Assembly: GCA_047967505.1 (NCBI GenBank)
Contig: CM106538.1
DNA length: 64,000 nucleotides
Reading direction: 5' to 3' (one strand)
Source of the DNA: Dipteris shenzhenensis
Taxonomy: Eukaryota; Polypodiophyta; Polypodiopsida; Gleicheniales
Shown here piece after piece: positions 10,009 to 21,440 of this stretch. The translations under genes were made by a program, and so were the position numbers. Under the pieces are notes generated by a model. The model ran no database searches. It was given only the letters and a program-made list of their open reading frames with translations, and was not told the origin of the DNA. Numbering within the stretch: position 1 is the stretch's first letter; the number at the start of each line of letters is the position of its first letter.

Positions 10009-10227
10009 ATGCAATGGCAACAGTATTCTCATGATACAAAATGGGAACCTGAAGAACCTTACAGTCTCTTAACTTCAATTCCCAGCAAGGAAAGGTATCC
10101 AACATGGGCTCCTATACAAGAATTCAATGAGAGGTCTAACTGTGAAATAGAAGGATTAAAAGCATTTATTACATACAAAGAGGGATTCAAAGCCTACTTG
10201 GAGAGAACACACTACCATTGTAATTAA
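10009..10227 (+). pseudogene. DUF7869-like gene, post-core segment
   Basis: The open frame starts MQWQQYSHDTKWEPEEPY and continues in the same orientation just after the core. It contains a basic-aromatic stretch and ends HYHCN. It probably continues the core domain's protein after the stop at 9990. The function is not recognised. Confidence 0.4.
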
Positions 10228-10261
10228 CAAGACATGAAATTTAATAAAGGACCTTGAGAGA

Positions 10262-10750
10262 ATGCGAGGCTCAAAGGATGTCAAGGAAGAATGCAATATG
10301 CTTTGGCCAAATGTTCATAACGATTTGCGCCCAGCTCCAGTCTTTGAAAATGAATTTGTATCATTACTCCCATGTCCATATTATGGACCGAAGAAGAGAG
10401 AGTTTATGCCACAAGTAGATATAGAGGTCGATTGTTTTGTTGTGGTTTGGCCATCGGATGATGAATATGAGAATGTGAAGTTTTGGGTTGCAAAAGTAGT
10501 TGATGTGCAAAGAGATGACCAAGGGAGAGCTACAACATTTACAGCGGTATGGTATCAACCAAAGGGCAGGAAGGAGAATATGGATAACAACACATTGTAT
10601 ACTAATTGTATAATGAAGGAGTGGGTCCCAGATGATGAAGCCATCTCTCAAGTTTCGACGGAGACAATCATAGTGTCTTGGCATTCAAGGGCAAAGAAAT
10701 CAAAGAAGCACATGGGATATGAGGTAGAAGGAAAAATAAAAATACCATAG
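10262..10750 (+). CDS. C-terminal segment with BAH/Tudor-like pattern
   Basis: The frame encodes 162 residues. The pattern FWVAKVVDVQRDDQGR, then FTAVWYQPKGRKENM and LYTNCIMKEWVPDDE, resembles the beta-barrel of BAH or Tudor/agenet modules, in which a protein-binding 'W(V)AKV...V.WY.P' core is common. It is a plausible C-terminus of the DUF7869-like protein. The family assignment is by pattern only. It is open from the ATG at 10262 to a TAG. Confidence 0.45.
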   Translation: MRGSKDVKEECNMLWPNVHNDLRPAPVFENEFVSLLPCPYYGPKKREFMPQVDIEVDCFVVVWPSDDEYENVKFWVAKVVDVQRDDQGRATTFTAVWYQPKGRKENMDNNTLYTNCIMKEWVPDDEAISQVSTETIIVSWHSRAKKSKKHMGYEVEGKIKIP

Positions 10751-10914
10751 CAAACTATTTTGCATATACACGAATTTTTAAGGATGCTCACCATGGAGGA
10801 AGTAGAAGGAGACAGCGTAAATGAAGAATGTCCATGATTAAAGCTTTGTATTGAAGTCCATTGAAGGATTTTATTTGGGTACTAGGCAAGAAGCCAATCC
10901 AAGACAATTATAAT

Positions 10915-11330
10915 CAGAGTCATCACCTCCTATGTCAAGGCTTGCCAAGACAATAGGGAGTTAATGCAGATGGCACCTGGCAAGGGACTATCACATTGAG
11001 CAATAAGACAATGGGGAGTCAATGCACCCAAGGGGCAAGGCTTGGCAAGACAACTTGTGGGAGTTAATGCAGATGGCACCTGTATTTTGCACTAGATGTC
11101 ACCCAAGGGTCAAGGATTGGCAAGACAATAGGGAGTTAATGCAGATGGCACCTAGCAAGGGACTATTGCATTGAGCAATAAGACAATGGGGAGTCAATGC
11201 ACCCAAGGGGCAAGGCTTGGCAAGACAAGTGGGAGTCAAATTATGCAGATGGCATCTGGTAAGGGACTATCGTGACATTGAGCAATAAGACAATGGGGAG
11301 TCAAATTATGCAGATGGCACGAATTGAGGC
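10915..11330 (+). repeat. Tandem repeats of a ~60-175 bp unit
   Basis: The phrases CAAGGCTTGGCAAGACAA, GGGAGTTAATGCAGATGGCA and GAGCAATAAGACAATGGGGA recur three to four times in the same order with small indels. There is no ORF. It lies just 3' of the DUF7869-like gene. Confidence 0.75.
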
Positions 11331-12744
11331 TCTTTAAGAGCAACAATTTAAATTGTAAACATATGTTCAATCTATATCATTTTGGATATAAAGACTCTAG
11401 CTGAGAGCAACGTCTCTCAATGTAATCATTTAATAATAGCTATAATTGCTATTATACCTCTTTGGTTCAATACAAAACTTGGGTCTTATGGCATCATGTC
11501 TTTTTTCTATTTATTAAAAGTTTTAAAAATTTTGTGCATATTACGAGTGACAATGTTATTTTCATGAAATATTTAAGTCTCCTTTCATGGATTTATAAAT
11601 TTATCACGTTAAGAAAAAACTTCAAGGAAAAATATTAAAAATAATTAAATTAACAAATAACTTAGATATAGCTAGAATTTCTAATATAGGATTATTTCAA
11701 ATTCTTGCATGTTGGTGCAAAAATATAGATTTAAAAAACAATATTTTTATGTGAATATGATAGTGCCACAAAGTGAACTTTTGATTTGGGAAGAATATTT
11801 TTAGAAAGTAAAATTTTGATTTGGGAAGGATATTTTCACAAAGTAAAGTTTTCATTTGGGAAGGATTTTTGGGCTTCGTCCAAAAATAACAGAAAAAGTC
11901 CAAAATTAATGAAATAGGTGTTGCATATGAAATGGTTGTTTGTGTTGTTTAGTTTAAAATACTTGTGATCTAGTATAATTAATAGACTAATGGGAAACCC
12001 ATGTGTTGTTGCAATTGGTAAAATAATAGCTTAGTTAGACTCCTTCAGCTATCAGTGCCTTGGTTATAAGTAGCATTGAGATTCAGATTTGCATGTTGGT
12101 ATTCTTCTACCAAGTTTCCATCCTCAATAAAGACCTGACATTAATTGTGAAGGCCCAAATTGTGAGCAAATTATAAGGATTCTTATTGCTAGCAAGCAAT
12201 CATAACTCAAAAGTATACAGTTTCTTCCACATGAAAAAGAACACCTTGCTTTGCACTCTTTAGGGGCATTGTCAACGTCAACTTTATACCCCTATCATGT
12301 TGGTGCCACCATGCATTACTTCTTTCTAGAGGAATTCATCTCCCTTGATTCATTACTTGCCTTACTTCCATTTCACTCTTCGCTATTCCTCTTTTACCTG
12401 TACCTGCATCATTGTCCTCTTTGGAAATATTTTGTGTAGAATGTAGGGGACTACATTTCTAGTGTAGAATCTAGTGTCTAACACACACTTCTCCACACAC
12501 TCAAATGGTAGGCGCATGTAAGCATGATGCAAATTTCATAAGAATGGAGTTCATTGTGTTCTTTATTGTAATTAGCTTTGTGTTCATTGATTATTTAAAA
12601 TATGAATATATTTTAGATTCTCTCTCAATACTTGGTTTTTTCATGCATGTTTTGCTATAAATCCTTTTGTGAAAAGATGCAAGCAGAGCAAAGGAAAGTT
12701 GGCTCAAAGTCATTAGGCGGCATCTTTGTATAGGGATAAGTAAG
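11331..12744. other. AT-rich intergenic DNA with a short 45-bp repeat
   Basis: I see no gene or RNA here. At about 11765-11870 a unit containing ATTTGGGAAGGATATTTT occurs three times. Confidence 0.5.
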
Positions 12745-13714
12745 ATGAGCAAGGAGAAAATAACAAACATAACTAGCAATGCAATACGGACAAAGTGTTT
12801 CTACAATGAGGTCATAGCCAACACAATGGGAGAGATGCTACCTAAGAGTGAAATGAATGAAGGTGGAGTATGTCACATGATCAATAGCATCATAGGAAAT
12901 ATGAAGAAATGTGCAGAAGACTTGCGAGATGACTTGCCTCCTCATATTGACATGGATAAATTAGGTTTTTGGGATTTGAAGTGGAAAGAGGAGAAGGGTC
13001 GAAACAAGAGGGCAAAAGACATAGATTCACATTTCACTATTTCAAAGAGAGTGCGATATGAGCAATCAAAACATTCATGTGATCCATCTTCTAAGGCATG
13101 GTTAGCTATTGAGGGTGGTCACGGAGATGCTTCTCACAAAGCACATTCATTTAGGAATGGTGATTGTTCAATTGTGTTAGGTATCCTCCATGAGGCTATA
13201 GAGGAGGGTGAGAATCTTGGTGCTGGCTCATTTGGAGTATGCTTTAAAGTCACTTTTAATGGCATCTCTTTCTTTCCTCGAAGTATTACTTATGCAGTGA
13301 AGCGCTATAAAGGAAACATATCTCACACATTAAAGTCATTTGACAAAGAGTATGGAATGCAAATATTACATCCAGGGATTGTCAAATGCATAGGATTTAC
13401 TAGAAGCTTACCTTGGATCAACATTTTTTCATACTTTAATGGAGGGAGTATTGGAGACATGATGATGCAGCTACCCTTTGAGAAAGGGACTTTCAAAAAG
13501 CAAGTGTTATTCTTGAAAGGAAATGGAGTCACTAGGAGAGAGCCAGATCCAATATTAAGTGATGTACAGCTTATGAGATTAAAGGAATTTGTGGAAACTA
13601 CCCCAGACATCATACACACATTGGTTAATGCATTAGCAGCTGTACACCAAGAAGGCATTATACATTGTGATCTACACCCTTTCAATGTCATGCTAGATTT
13701 TACCAAGAATTATA
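12745..13714 (+). pseudogene. Protein kinase gene truncated in its catalytic loop by Copia
   Basis: About 323 host codons start MSKEKITNITSNAIRTK. A non-conserved basic N-terminus (residues 1-150) leads into a kinase N-lobe. It has the glycine loop LGAGSFGVCF (about 158-167), YAVKRYK with the ATP-anchoring lysine (about 185), and HPGIVKCIGF. A long insert follows in place of a compact hinge, then AALAAVHQEG-like helix E and the catalytic loop IIHCDLHPFNVMLD (about 306-319). The Copia LTR begins ten codons later, before any DFG motif, so the activation segment and C-lobe are missing. The HCDLHP form is atypical of HRDLKP and suggests a divergent family. The remainder is not seen because the Copia's 3' end is lost. 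Confidence 0.7.
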
Positions 13715-14066
13715 TGTTGAGATATCGAGCTCCACTCGTGATATGCTAGGGTGACCGTTGTGCATTTATGTCACCGACTTGTTAGCTATAGATGCGGTTG
13801 GTACACCACCCATAAATAATAGCTAGATGACAGCTATCCTTATGTACTCTAGTTTGTGGCTCAGTTAGTATGCCACCTTAGTTAGCTGAGTTTGGTTTGA
13901 GACCCACATATAGGGTTCTTCTATTTCTTTGTACTTGAGTTCTTTTGGCTTTCACAACTAAGAAGAGGAAAACAGTTTTCAGTCTCCACCTTTCTGTGTA
14001 TTCCCCCATTGTGTATGTGAGAAAGCCGCAAGTGAGAGTCCTTCCTTCTCTCCCACTATCTTTACA
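13715..14066 (+). repeat. 5' LTR, Copia family B copy 1
   Basis: 352 bp, TGTTGAGATATCGAGC...TTTACA. It carries a TATA-like ACATATAGGGT near 13904. Confidence 0.88.
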
Positions 14067-14608
14067 TGGTATTAGAGCCTGGTTTGTGGTAAGGACTCAA
14101 GAAAGCAAACCAAGTTTGCGGTGTCCTAGTAAGAGGACCAATGTTGCTTTCCTTTTTCGAGTTTGGGAGCAAATCTCTGTAGATAGCACAGCCGAAAAGT
14201 GCAAGAGTGCATTGTCTCAGATTGACACACCCTTCGTGGTGTGGGAAGAGGGTAGTATATGCTACAGGTAAGGTCAAAGCCTCGATAACCTTATTTTTCT
14301 AATTTGAGGCCATTTTGGGGCCCGTTTTGGAGGTAGAAGTTCTCCGCAAGCACTGAGAAAAAGGCCCTATTTTTGCTGTGCAACCACTGTTCTACAGGTC
14401 AGTGAAAAGTTGCCATAGAAATTGCATCGTATGCCTGTGTGCAGAGATATTGGGAGTTACAGAATCATCCTTATTACCTGTTGATGCAAAATCGTCACTA
14501 GGAAGTGACTATGTGGTCAAATACCACTTTCGTCAATTTTGTAGATTTGCCCTTGTGAGGTAGAAGCTGTTTTTTTTGCAGTGACAGAATATTTTACAGT
14601 GTTTTATA

Positions 14609-17600
14609 ATGGCGTTTGATTCTCTTTCACAGATTGTCATTGAAAAGCTTGACAAGAACAGCTTCCAAGCATGGAAGTTTAGAATAACAAATTTCCTTAT
14701 GGGAAAAGGCTATTGGGAGTTCATTACAGGAAATGAAGAACTAGTTCTTCCTAATGTTCCCAATCAATAGGAAATGCAGGCATTTAAAGGATGGCATGAG
14801 AGAGCCAGAAAAGTTATGTACTAGTTGTCTATCAGTATTTCAGATTCTATGATTGTGCATATTCAGGATGCAAGTACGACAAAGGAGGCATGGGATACTT
14901 TGGCAAAAATGTACAGCACAAATACGTAAGCCAGGAAAATGCAGCTCAAGCAGGAGTTGCACAATGTGCAGAGAGAAAATATGAGCATCAATGACTACCA
15001 CATGAAGGTGAAGAAAATTGCAGATGCACTTGCTTCCATTGGGTTGCCAGTGGAAGATGATTTAGTTTATGTGACCTTGAATGGTCGAGGAAAGGATTAT
15101 GCACAGTTCCGAACATCCATTGCCATCCATGAAAAATTTCGTGATTTTGAGTTGTTTTTACTTCTAATTTCTAAAGAACAGAGAAATGGTGGTGCATCTT
15201 CTTCAGGAGGAACTTCAAAAGAAACTGTCTTCTACTCAAATGCTAGAAGAGGTAGAGGTAGAGGTAGAGCAAGCTGATCTAGAGGCCATGGTAGAAATTA
15301 GAATATGCAACAAACTCAAGAAAGCCAGTCCTATGGTGGAGGACATGATAACTATAGAGGCAGCGGGAGCCAAAGAGGTCGTGGTGGATGGTAGAGAGGC
15401 CAAAATGTAAACAGCAATGTTGAATGCTACTACTATGGTAAAATGGGTTATATGGCTAAAGACTACTATAAAAAGCAGAATGACATCATGAATGGAAAAT
15501 TGCAGTAAGGGAATTATGCATCTTCTAGTAGACAAGGTGATGATAGAAATGAGCATCTGTTTATGGTGCAGCACATGACCAACTCTGTGACAAGTGCATA
15601 AGAAAGCAATGATGTGTGGTATGTTGACTTAGGTGCATCAAACCACATGATAGGTCATGCAGAATGGATGCAGGATGCACAAAAAATAGAAAAACCAGGA
15701 TTTGTGGAGACTGGTAATGATACTGCACATCCTATTATGCAGATTGGTAAAATTCCTTTGTCTATGCAGGATGGGAAAAAGAAATACCTATCTGCTATAT
15801 TTCATGTCCCGAATATCACCAAGAACCTGGTTTCTGTTGGTCAAATGGTTGAGCAGGGCTTGCAGGTTAGATTTAATCCTCATGGATGCTTTGTTGAGGA
15901 TATGAAAAATAACGGTCGCTTGATAGCAAAAGGAAAGAAGAAGGGCAGGATGTTTACATTGGAAGCATACATGCTTCAATTGAGTGTAGTAATGTTTGCA
16001 CATGGGACCGGTGTAGTTGAAGATATTGATATCTGGCATAAACGCATTGGTCATGTTAATGTACAACGACTTAAATCAATGCAGGCCCAAAATATTATTG
16101 CAGGATTGCCTAAATTCAAGTTTGTAGAAATGCATAAGGTATGTGAAGCTTGTCAATTTGGAAAATACGCAAGGCAACCATTTCCTAGACATGTTCAAGA
16201 GAGTAAGAAGCCATTAGAATTAATCCACTCTGATGTGTGGACTACTAAAGCTGCATCTATTGGAGGCTTTCATTATTTTGTCACTTTTATTGATTACTAT
16301 AGTAGAAAAGTTTGAGTGTATTTTATGAAAAAGAAAAGTGAAGTGTTTCGGCATTTCAAAGCTTTTAAAGCTATGGTTAAAAACGAAACACAGGCCTGTA
16401 AATAAAATGCCTAAGGTCAGATGGAGGGGGAGAGTACCTCTCAAATGAGTTTGCAAGGTTCCTGCAGGAGCATGGCATAAAGCAACAATATTCATGCAGT
16501 CATACCTCACAGCAAAATGGACTTGCAGAAAGGAATAACAGGCATATTGGAGAGGTATCTCGAGCCATGCTAAATGAAAAAGACCTACCAGATTATTATT
16601 GGGCTGAAGCAGTTGCTATAGTAGTTTACATAATGAACAGGACTCCCACTGCAGCAATACATGGCATGATGCCAAAGGAGATGTATACTGGTAGAAAACC
16701 AGATATTTCTCATTTGAAATATTTTGGTTGCATTGCCTATGTTCATGTGCCAGATGAGTTGAGGTCCAAGTTGGATCCAAAAGCTGAGAAGTGCATCTTT
16801 ATTGGTTATTCTCTGTAGCAAAAAGGGTATAGATTCTATAACCCTTCTACTCGTAAGTTTACAGTGAGTAGAGTTGTTGTTTTTGATGAGATGAGCAGCT
16901 GATATAAACCAGTAAATGTGATTGATGATGTAGATGCACAAAATGGTAATGCTGCATAGAATTCACAGCAGCAATGACAAAATATTAGTGGACCTACAGT
17001 GTCCTCTAGCAGTGGTTCACATACTTCGCCATGGACACGCAGATTGAGATCAAGAGAATCTCCCCAAAGTAATGTAGATAGTGGTATGCAGGTATCACGA
17101 AAAGGAAAAGAGAAGGTAGATCAGCCCATATTTGATGTGAATGCAGGTCACTCTTATGTGGATGGTGAATCGGCTCAGAACAGAGCATTGATGATGAGTT
17201 GGGTATTCCTTCTGTTGTTACACCTGGAGTAAGGAAGACCATGGATGTTTTGAGAGCACCTGAAAGTGAGCCTATTTTGTGCAGGTCTACTAGAGCTAGG
17301 TATCCTGTGGATAGGCTGAAATATGATGGATTTATAGCCATTCACTATGCCTATATGGTCAAAAAGATACAGGAACCAAAACACACTTCTTTTGAGCAAG
17401 CCATGGGAAAAGAAAAATGGGAGAAAGCCATGGATGAAGAAATGGATGCCTTGGATGCAAATGCTACATGGGAATTGGTGCCTTTGCCTAAAGACAAGAA
17501 TGAAATTGGCTACAAGTCGGTTTATAAGGTGAAGCACAATGCAGATGGTTCTGTGAATAGATAAAAGGCAAGATTAGTTGTCAAGGGGTATGCACACACA

Positions 17601-18075
17601 TATGGCATTGATTATGAAGAAACATTCAGTCTGGTTGCAAGGATGGCAACCGTAAGAGTAGTCATTGCTATGGCTGCATCAAAGGGATGGTCTTTACATC
17701 AGATGGATGTAAAGAATGCTTTCTTGCATGGTGATTTGCAAGAAGAGGTCTACATGGAGCAGCCACTAGGTTATGTTCATGCTGTTCATCCTGAGTTTGT
17801 TTGCAGGTTGAAGAGAACCTCATATGGCTTGAAGCAAGCACCCAGAGCATGGTCTAACAAGATAGGATAGTATCTTGTCACTATTGGCTTTCATATTTCC
17901 AAGGCAGATTTCTCTCTTTATGTGAAAAAAATAGAGAAAGGTATTATGCTACTTGTCATTTATGTTGATGATTTGATCATCACAGGTGATAGTGATGAAG
18001 ATATCGTTCATGTGAAAATGCTATTGAAGCAGAAGTTTGAGATGAAGGATTTGGGAGAGCTGCGTTATTTCTTGG
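14609..18075 (+). pseudogene. Copia family B gag-pol, decayed, 5' portion
   Basis: Starting MAFDSLSQIVIEKLDKN, all domains can be followed but with many in-frame stops (for example after VPNQ, VMY, GRAS and GGW, and in LQ*GNY). The zinc knuckle has lost key residues (CYYYGKMGYMAKDYY, so the second C, the H and the last C have changed). The protease has DLGAS instead of DSGAS. The integrase core retains SDVWTT and ERNNRH-like sequence, with frame damage near 16390. The RT retains VIYVDDLIITG. Most substitutions relative to the copy at 50252-54313 are C-to-T or G-to-A. It cannot be translated. Confidence 0.85.
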
Positions 18076-18364
18076 TGTTGGGATATCTCAAGGTGTATGC
18101 CTCAGGCACACCTTATGTTTCTATGTGTGAGTGCTAGAGGCACAGTTAGGTGCCCACAAGCACAGTTAGGTGGTGGAAAAGCCACATAGGATGATTGAGT
18201 GAATCTAGGAGCAGATTGAGGAGATGATTGTGGAGCTCTGAGGTCATCAGTGATGTCAGTGACCTTGTATGAGGTGCCTACTTAAGGACCTCTCTTTTCT
18301 TCATTCCATAAGCAAGTATTCTGATTTTGTGTCCACTCTACTCTTTCCTTTCAGTGTTCCAACA
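18076..18364 (+). repeat. 5' LTR, TR-GAG copy 1
   Basis: 289 bp. It contains a repeated CACAGTTAGGTG phrase near the 5' end. The PBS follows at 18365. Confidence 0.92.
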
Positions 18365-19220
18365 TGGTATCAGAGCCATTTGATCCTCCTTGAGCCCATT
18401 TTTGCCACATCATCATCTTCTTCCTCTTCTTCTTCTTCACCATCTCTCCCTCTTCTTCCAAAAATTTGCTTGAGCTTGTTCTCCTCCGATTCTCACCCAT
18501 TTCCCATGCCCTTCCAGCTGGAGATCCCTCTTGTTGGGGCAAATTTCGAGCTGCAAGGAATTGAAGAATGTCAAGCTCTGCTAGTCGCCATTGTACGAAT
18601 TTTGTCGAATCTTCTTGCTGCGTTTTCTCTGTGCCTGCTCCGTCTTTGTCTAATTCCTTTCAGGGCAAGCTTCTCCATACCTAGAGCTACCTTGTGCTGA
18701 AATCTGAGCAGCAATGGCTGCATATTGAAGGAGAAAACAGAGAAAAACCAGTCGACTTTGTTGAAGAAGGAGAAGGCGACCTGACGCATTTTTTTGCCTC
18801 TTCTTCCCAGAGGATCTACTGTGGTATACCAGCTTTCTTTTGCCTCAGAAAGCCCCCTTTCTTTTGCTTTGAAGAGTGTGCTATAAGCCCTCCAAGTTCA
18901 ACTCTCTAGTTTTGACAGTTTTGACAAGCTTTTGAAAATGATGCTACATAAAATGCTACTCTAGCATTTCTGGTCTTTTGAAGTTTTCAATAACTTCACT
19001 ATAAGTGTTTCTTCAGTTTTGTTTTGACTTGCTAGACCTGGTTTTGATTGGAAAGTGTTTATTTCATCCACTTCTATGAAGCATGTAAAAAGAAGCATCA
19101 TTGTTTGAAATCTAGTCACTACTATTTGCTACATCAAGTGCTCATACTTTGGAAGTCTTTCAGTTAATTTTGCCTTGTAAGAGAGATAGACACTGCCCAA
19201 TATCTGGGTTAGACCCTCTC

Positions 19221-20051
19221 ATGGCTACCATATATAATCTTGAGAAGTTCAATGGGAAGGGCTTCCATACATGGCAAATGAAGGTGATATTTGCATTGAT
19301 GCGGGAGAACTTATGGGGACTTGTCAAACCTACTCCTACCGCTTCTTCTACGGCCTCCAATGTTGGACAATCTTCAACTCCAACATGACCGGCAAGGGAT
19401 CCAGCAAGAGAAGAAAAAGCATATGGTATAATTGCTCTAGCTTTGGGTGATGATTACATACATCATATCTCTGACTTGGAGTCTCCTTCGGAAGCTTGGC
19501 AGAAGCTAGACATGATTTTTGGTGCAAGCTCTCACATCTCTAAACTATCACTTAAAATCTCTTTCTTTGAATTAAAGATGGCAAGTGATACTACTTTAGC
19601 TGCTCATGTCAACTATATGTGGAGTCTTATGACTCAATTAGCTTCTATCAACTCTCCTATCACCCCTGATGATGCTATGGCGGTGTTACTTAAGAGTATG
19701 CCTGAAAGTTTTGATCACATTGTTAGCACTTTGAAGAATCTTCCCAATCCTAACCTTGAAGGCATTATCTCAGCTCTCCAAGAAGAAGAAAGGCATATGG
19801 AGCTAAGGAAAGGCAATGATACTGCTTATGTTATGAAATTCCAGAAGGGCAAGTATACTCCTTGCAATCACTGTGGAAAGACAAATCACCTTTCAAAGGA
19901 CTGCTTCAAAGTTAATCCATGCAAGCACTGTGGCAAGAACAACCATCATGAGAAGTTTTGCAGAGCCAAAGCAAAGACAGAAAATGCAAATCTACTTACA
20001 GTTAATGAGCCTCCACAAGATGAGGCATCCTTTGAAGATTATGCATTTTAA
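19221..20051 (+). CDS. gag: TR-GAG Gag polyprotein
   Basis: A frame of 276 codons is broken by one TGA (19386-19388, probably from CGA). It begins MATIYNLEKFNGKGFHTW, the usual start of copia-type Gag (the DUF4219/UBN2-like fold 'F.G.nY..W'). It continues with the capsid helices (HHISDLESPSEAWQKLD, SMPESFDHIV). It carries two zinc knuckles of CX2CX4HX4C type, CNHCGKTNHLSKDC and CKHCGKNNHHEKFC, and ends PPQDEASFEDYAF. It would form particles and package its RNA for an autonomous partner. The ATG at 19221 is chosen because conserved Gag sequence starts there. Confidence 0.85.
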
Positions 20052-20426
20052 ACACATCTCTATGTATGCTCCAGATCTCTCTTTTTATGTCAAGGTACTC
20101 AGCCTGGATAGTCCTCCAAAATGAATGAAAATAAACTATTGTGTTTTGTGTGTTTTGTAAACACCTCTGGTCACCTTATGATGTAGGCCATGTGTATGTT
20201 TTGTTCCATGGTACCTCCTGCAGACATTGTGTGCATGTACATGCAGGGGAGATAACCATTGGAAGGTCTTTTTGTATCCCTTTTGTTTACCTTACACCCA
20301 AGGGAACCCTTGCTAGCATGAGAACCTAGCCATAGATTAATCCTTGACCACCATGAGATGGCATGAGAAACTATGAGACTAGATGTATCCTTGACATAGC
20401 CTGAGGCATTTCCTTGAGGGGGGGTT

Positions 20427-20715
20427 TGTTGGGATATCTCAAGGTGTATGCCTCAGGCACACCTTATGTTTCTATGTGTGAGTGCTAGAGGCACAGTTAG
20501 GTGCCCACAAGCACAGTTAGGTGGTGGAAAAGCCACATAGGATGATTGAGTGAATCTAGGAGCAGATTGAGGAGATGATTGTGGAGCTCTGAGGTCATCA
20601 GTGATGTCAGTGACCTTGTATGAGGTGCCTACTTAAGGACCTCTCTTTTCTTCATTCCATAAGCAAGTATTCTGATTTTGTGTCCACTCTACTCTTTCCT
20701 TTCAGTGTTCCAACA
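20427..20715 (+). repeat. 3' LTR, TR-GAG copy 1
   Basis: 289 bp. It reads as identical to 18076-18364. Confidence 0.92.
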
Positions 20716-21440
20716 CTTGGGCATTGAGGTGATTAGATCACCAAGGGGGATACGGCTCTTGCAGAGGCAATATGGATTGGACATGCTGTCCAAATATGGG
20801 GCGACAGTCTGTAAGCCTATTTCAGTTCCTTTGGAGCAAAATGTGAAGCTGAGCGCAGATGCAGGTGAGCTTTTGGAAGACCCTACTATGTACAGACACA
20901 TAGTAGGAAGTTTGATTTATATGACTATTACCAGGCTAGATTTGAGCTATGCTGTTGGATTGGTAAGTCAGTTTATGCAGGCTCCAAGGAAACCACATTT
21001 GGATGCGACTAGACACATATTTAGGTATGTGAAGTCCACATTGCAGTATGGACTATTTTATGAGACTGGGGTTCAGATACAGTTGCATGGATACACTGAT
21101 GCTGATTGGGCTGGTAGTATTTTTGATAGACGATCTACCAATGGATATGAATTCTCTTTTGGGAGTGCTGCAGTCACTTGGAGCAGCAAGAAACAACCTA
21201 CAGTTGCCTTATCGAGCACAGAGGCTGAGTACAGGGGTGCAGCAATGGCTGCATGTGAGGTAGCTTGGTTGCATAAGCTACTTTATGATATGTACAGATG
21301 GGCTAGTTGTCATTTATTATGACAACATGAGAAGTATATAGTTGGCAAACAGCCCAATCTATCATGCTAGAACAAAGCACATTGAGGTGCATTATCATTA
21401 TGTGTGGGAGAAGGTTTTACTAGGTCTTATTGATCTAGTT
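20716..21440 (+). pseudogene. Copia family B RT/RNase H, portion after the TR-GAG
   Basis: RT resumes with LGIEVIRSPRGI directly after the TSD. The sequence continues through the connection and RNase H (YTDADWAGS, SSTEAEYRGA) to LIDLV. Two frame problems occur near 21290-21330 (loss around the DMHQS region and a TAA-like break). It is cut off at 21440. Confidence 0.85.

Larger units (their letters stand above)
18076..20715 (+). mobile_element. TR-GAG (non-autonomous LTR element encoding Gag only), copy 1
   Basis: The LTRs are 289 bp (18076-18364 and 20427-20715), start TGTTGGGATATC, end TTCCAACA and read as identical. The TSD is a perfect CTTGG (18071-18075 and 20716-20720). The initiator-Met PBS TGGTATCAGAGCC follows the 5' LTR, and a purine tract (GAGGGGGGG) lies just before the 3' LTR. 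The 2.06-kb interior has a leader without support for a gene (18365-19220), one gag frame and a 3' untranslated part (20052-20426). There is no protease, integrase or RT, so it depends on a copia element in trans. It is young and sits inside a decayed Copia. Confidence 0.93.
13715..21440 (+). mobile_element. Ty1/copia family B copy, decayed, 3' truncated, containing a nested TR-GAG
   Basis: A 352-bp 5' LTR (13715-14066) is followed by PBS TGGTATTAGAGCC, a ~530-bp leader without ORFs, and a gag-pol riddled with stops. The putative 5' TSD half is TTATA (13710-13714). The element is interrupted at 18076-20715 by a TR-GAG in the RT motif RYFLG. It stops abruptly at 21440 within RNase H (after LLGLIDLV), where inverted gypsy sequence begins, so the 3' LTR and second TSD are missing. 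Many differences from the better copy at 49357 are C-to-T or G-to-A. Confidence 0.92.
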
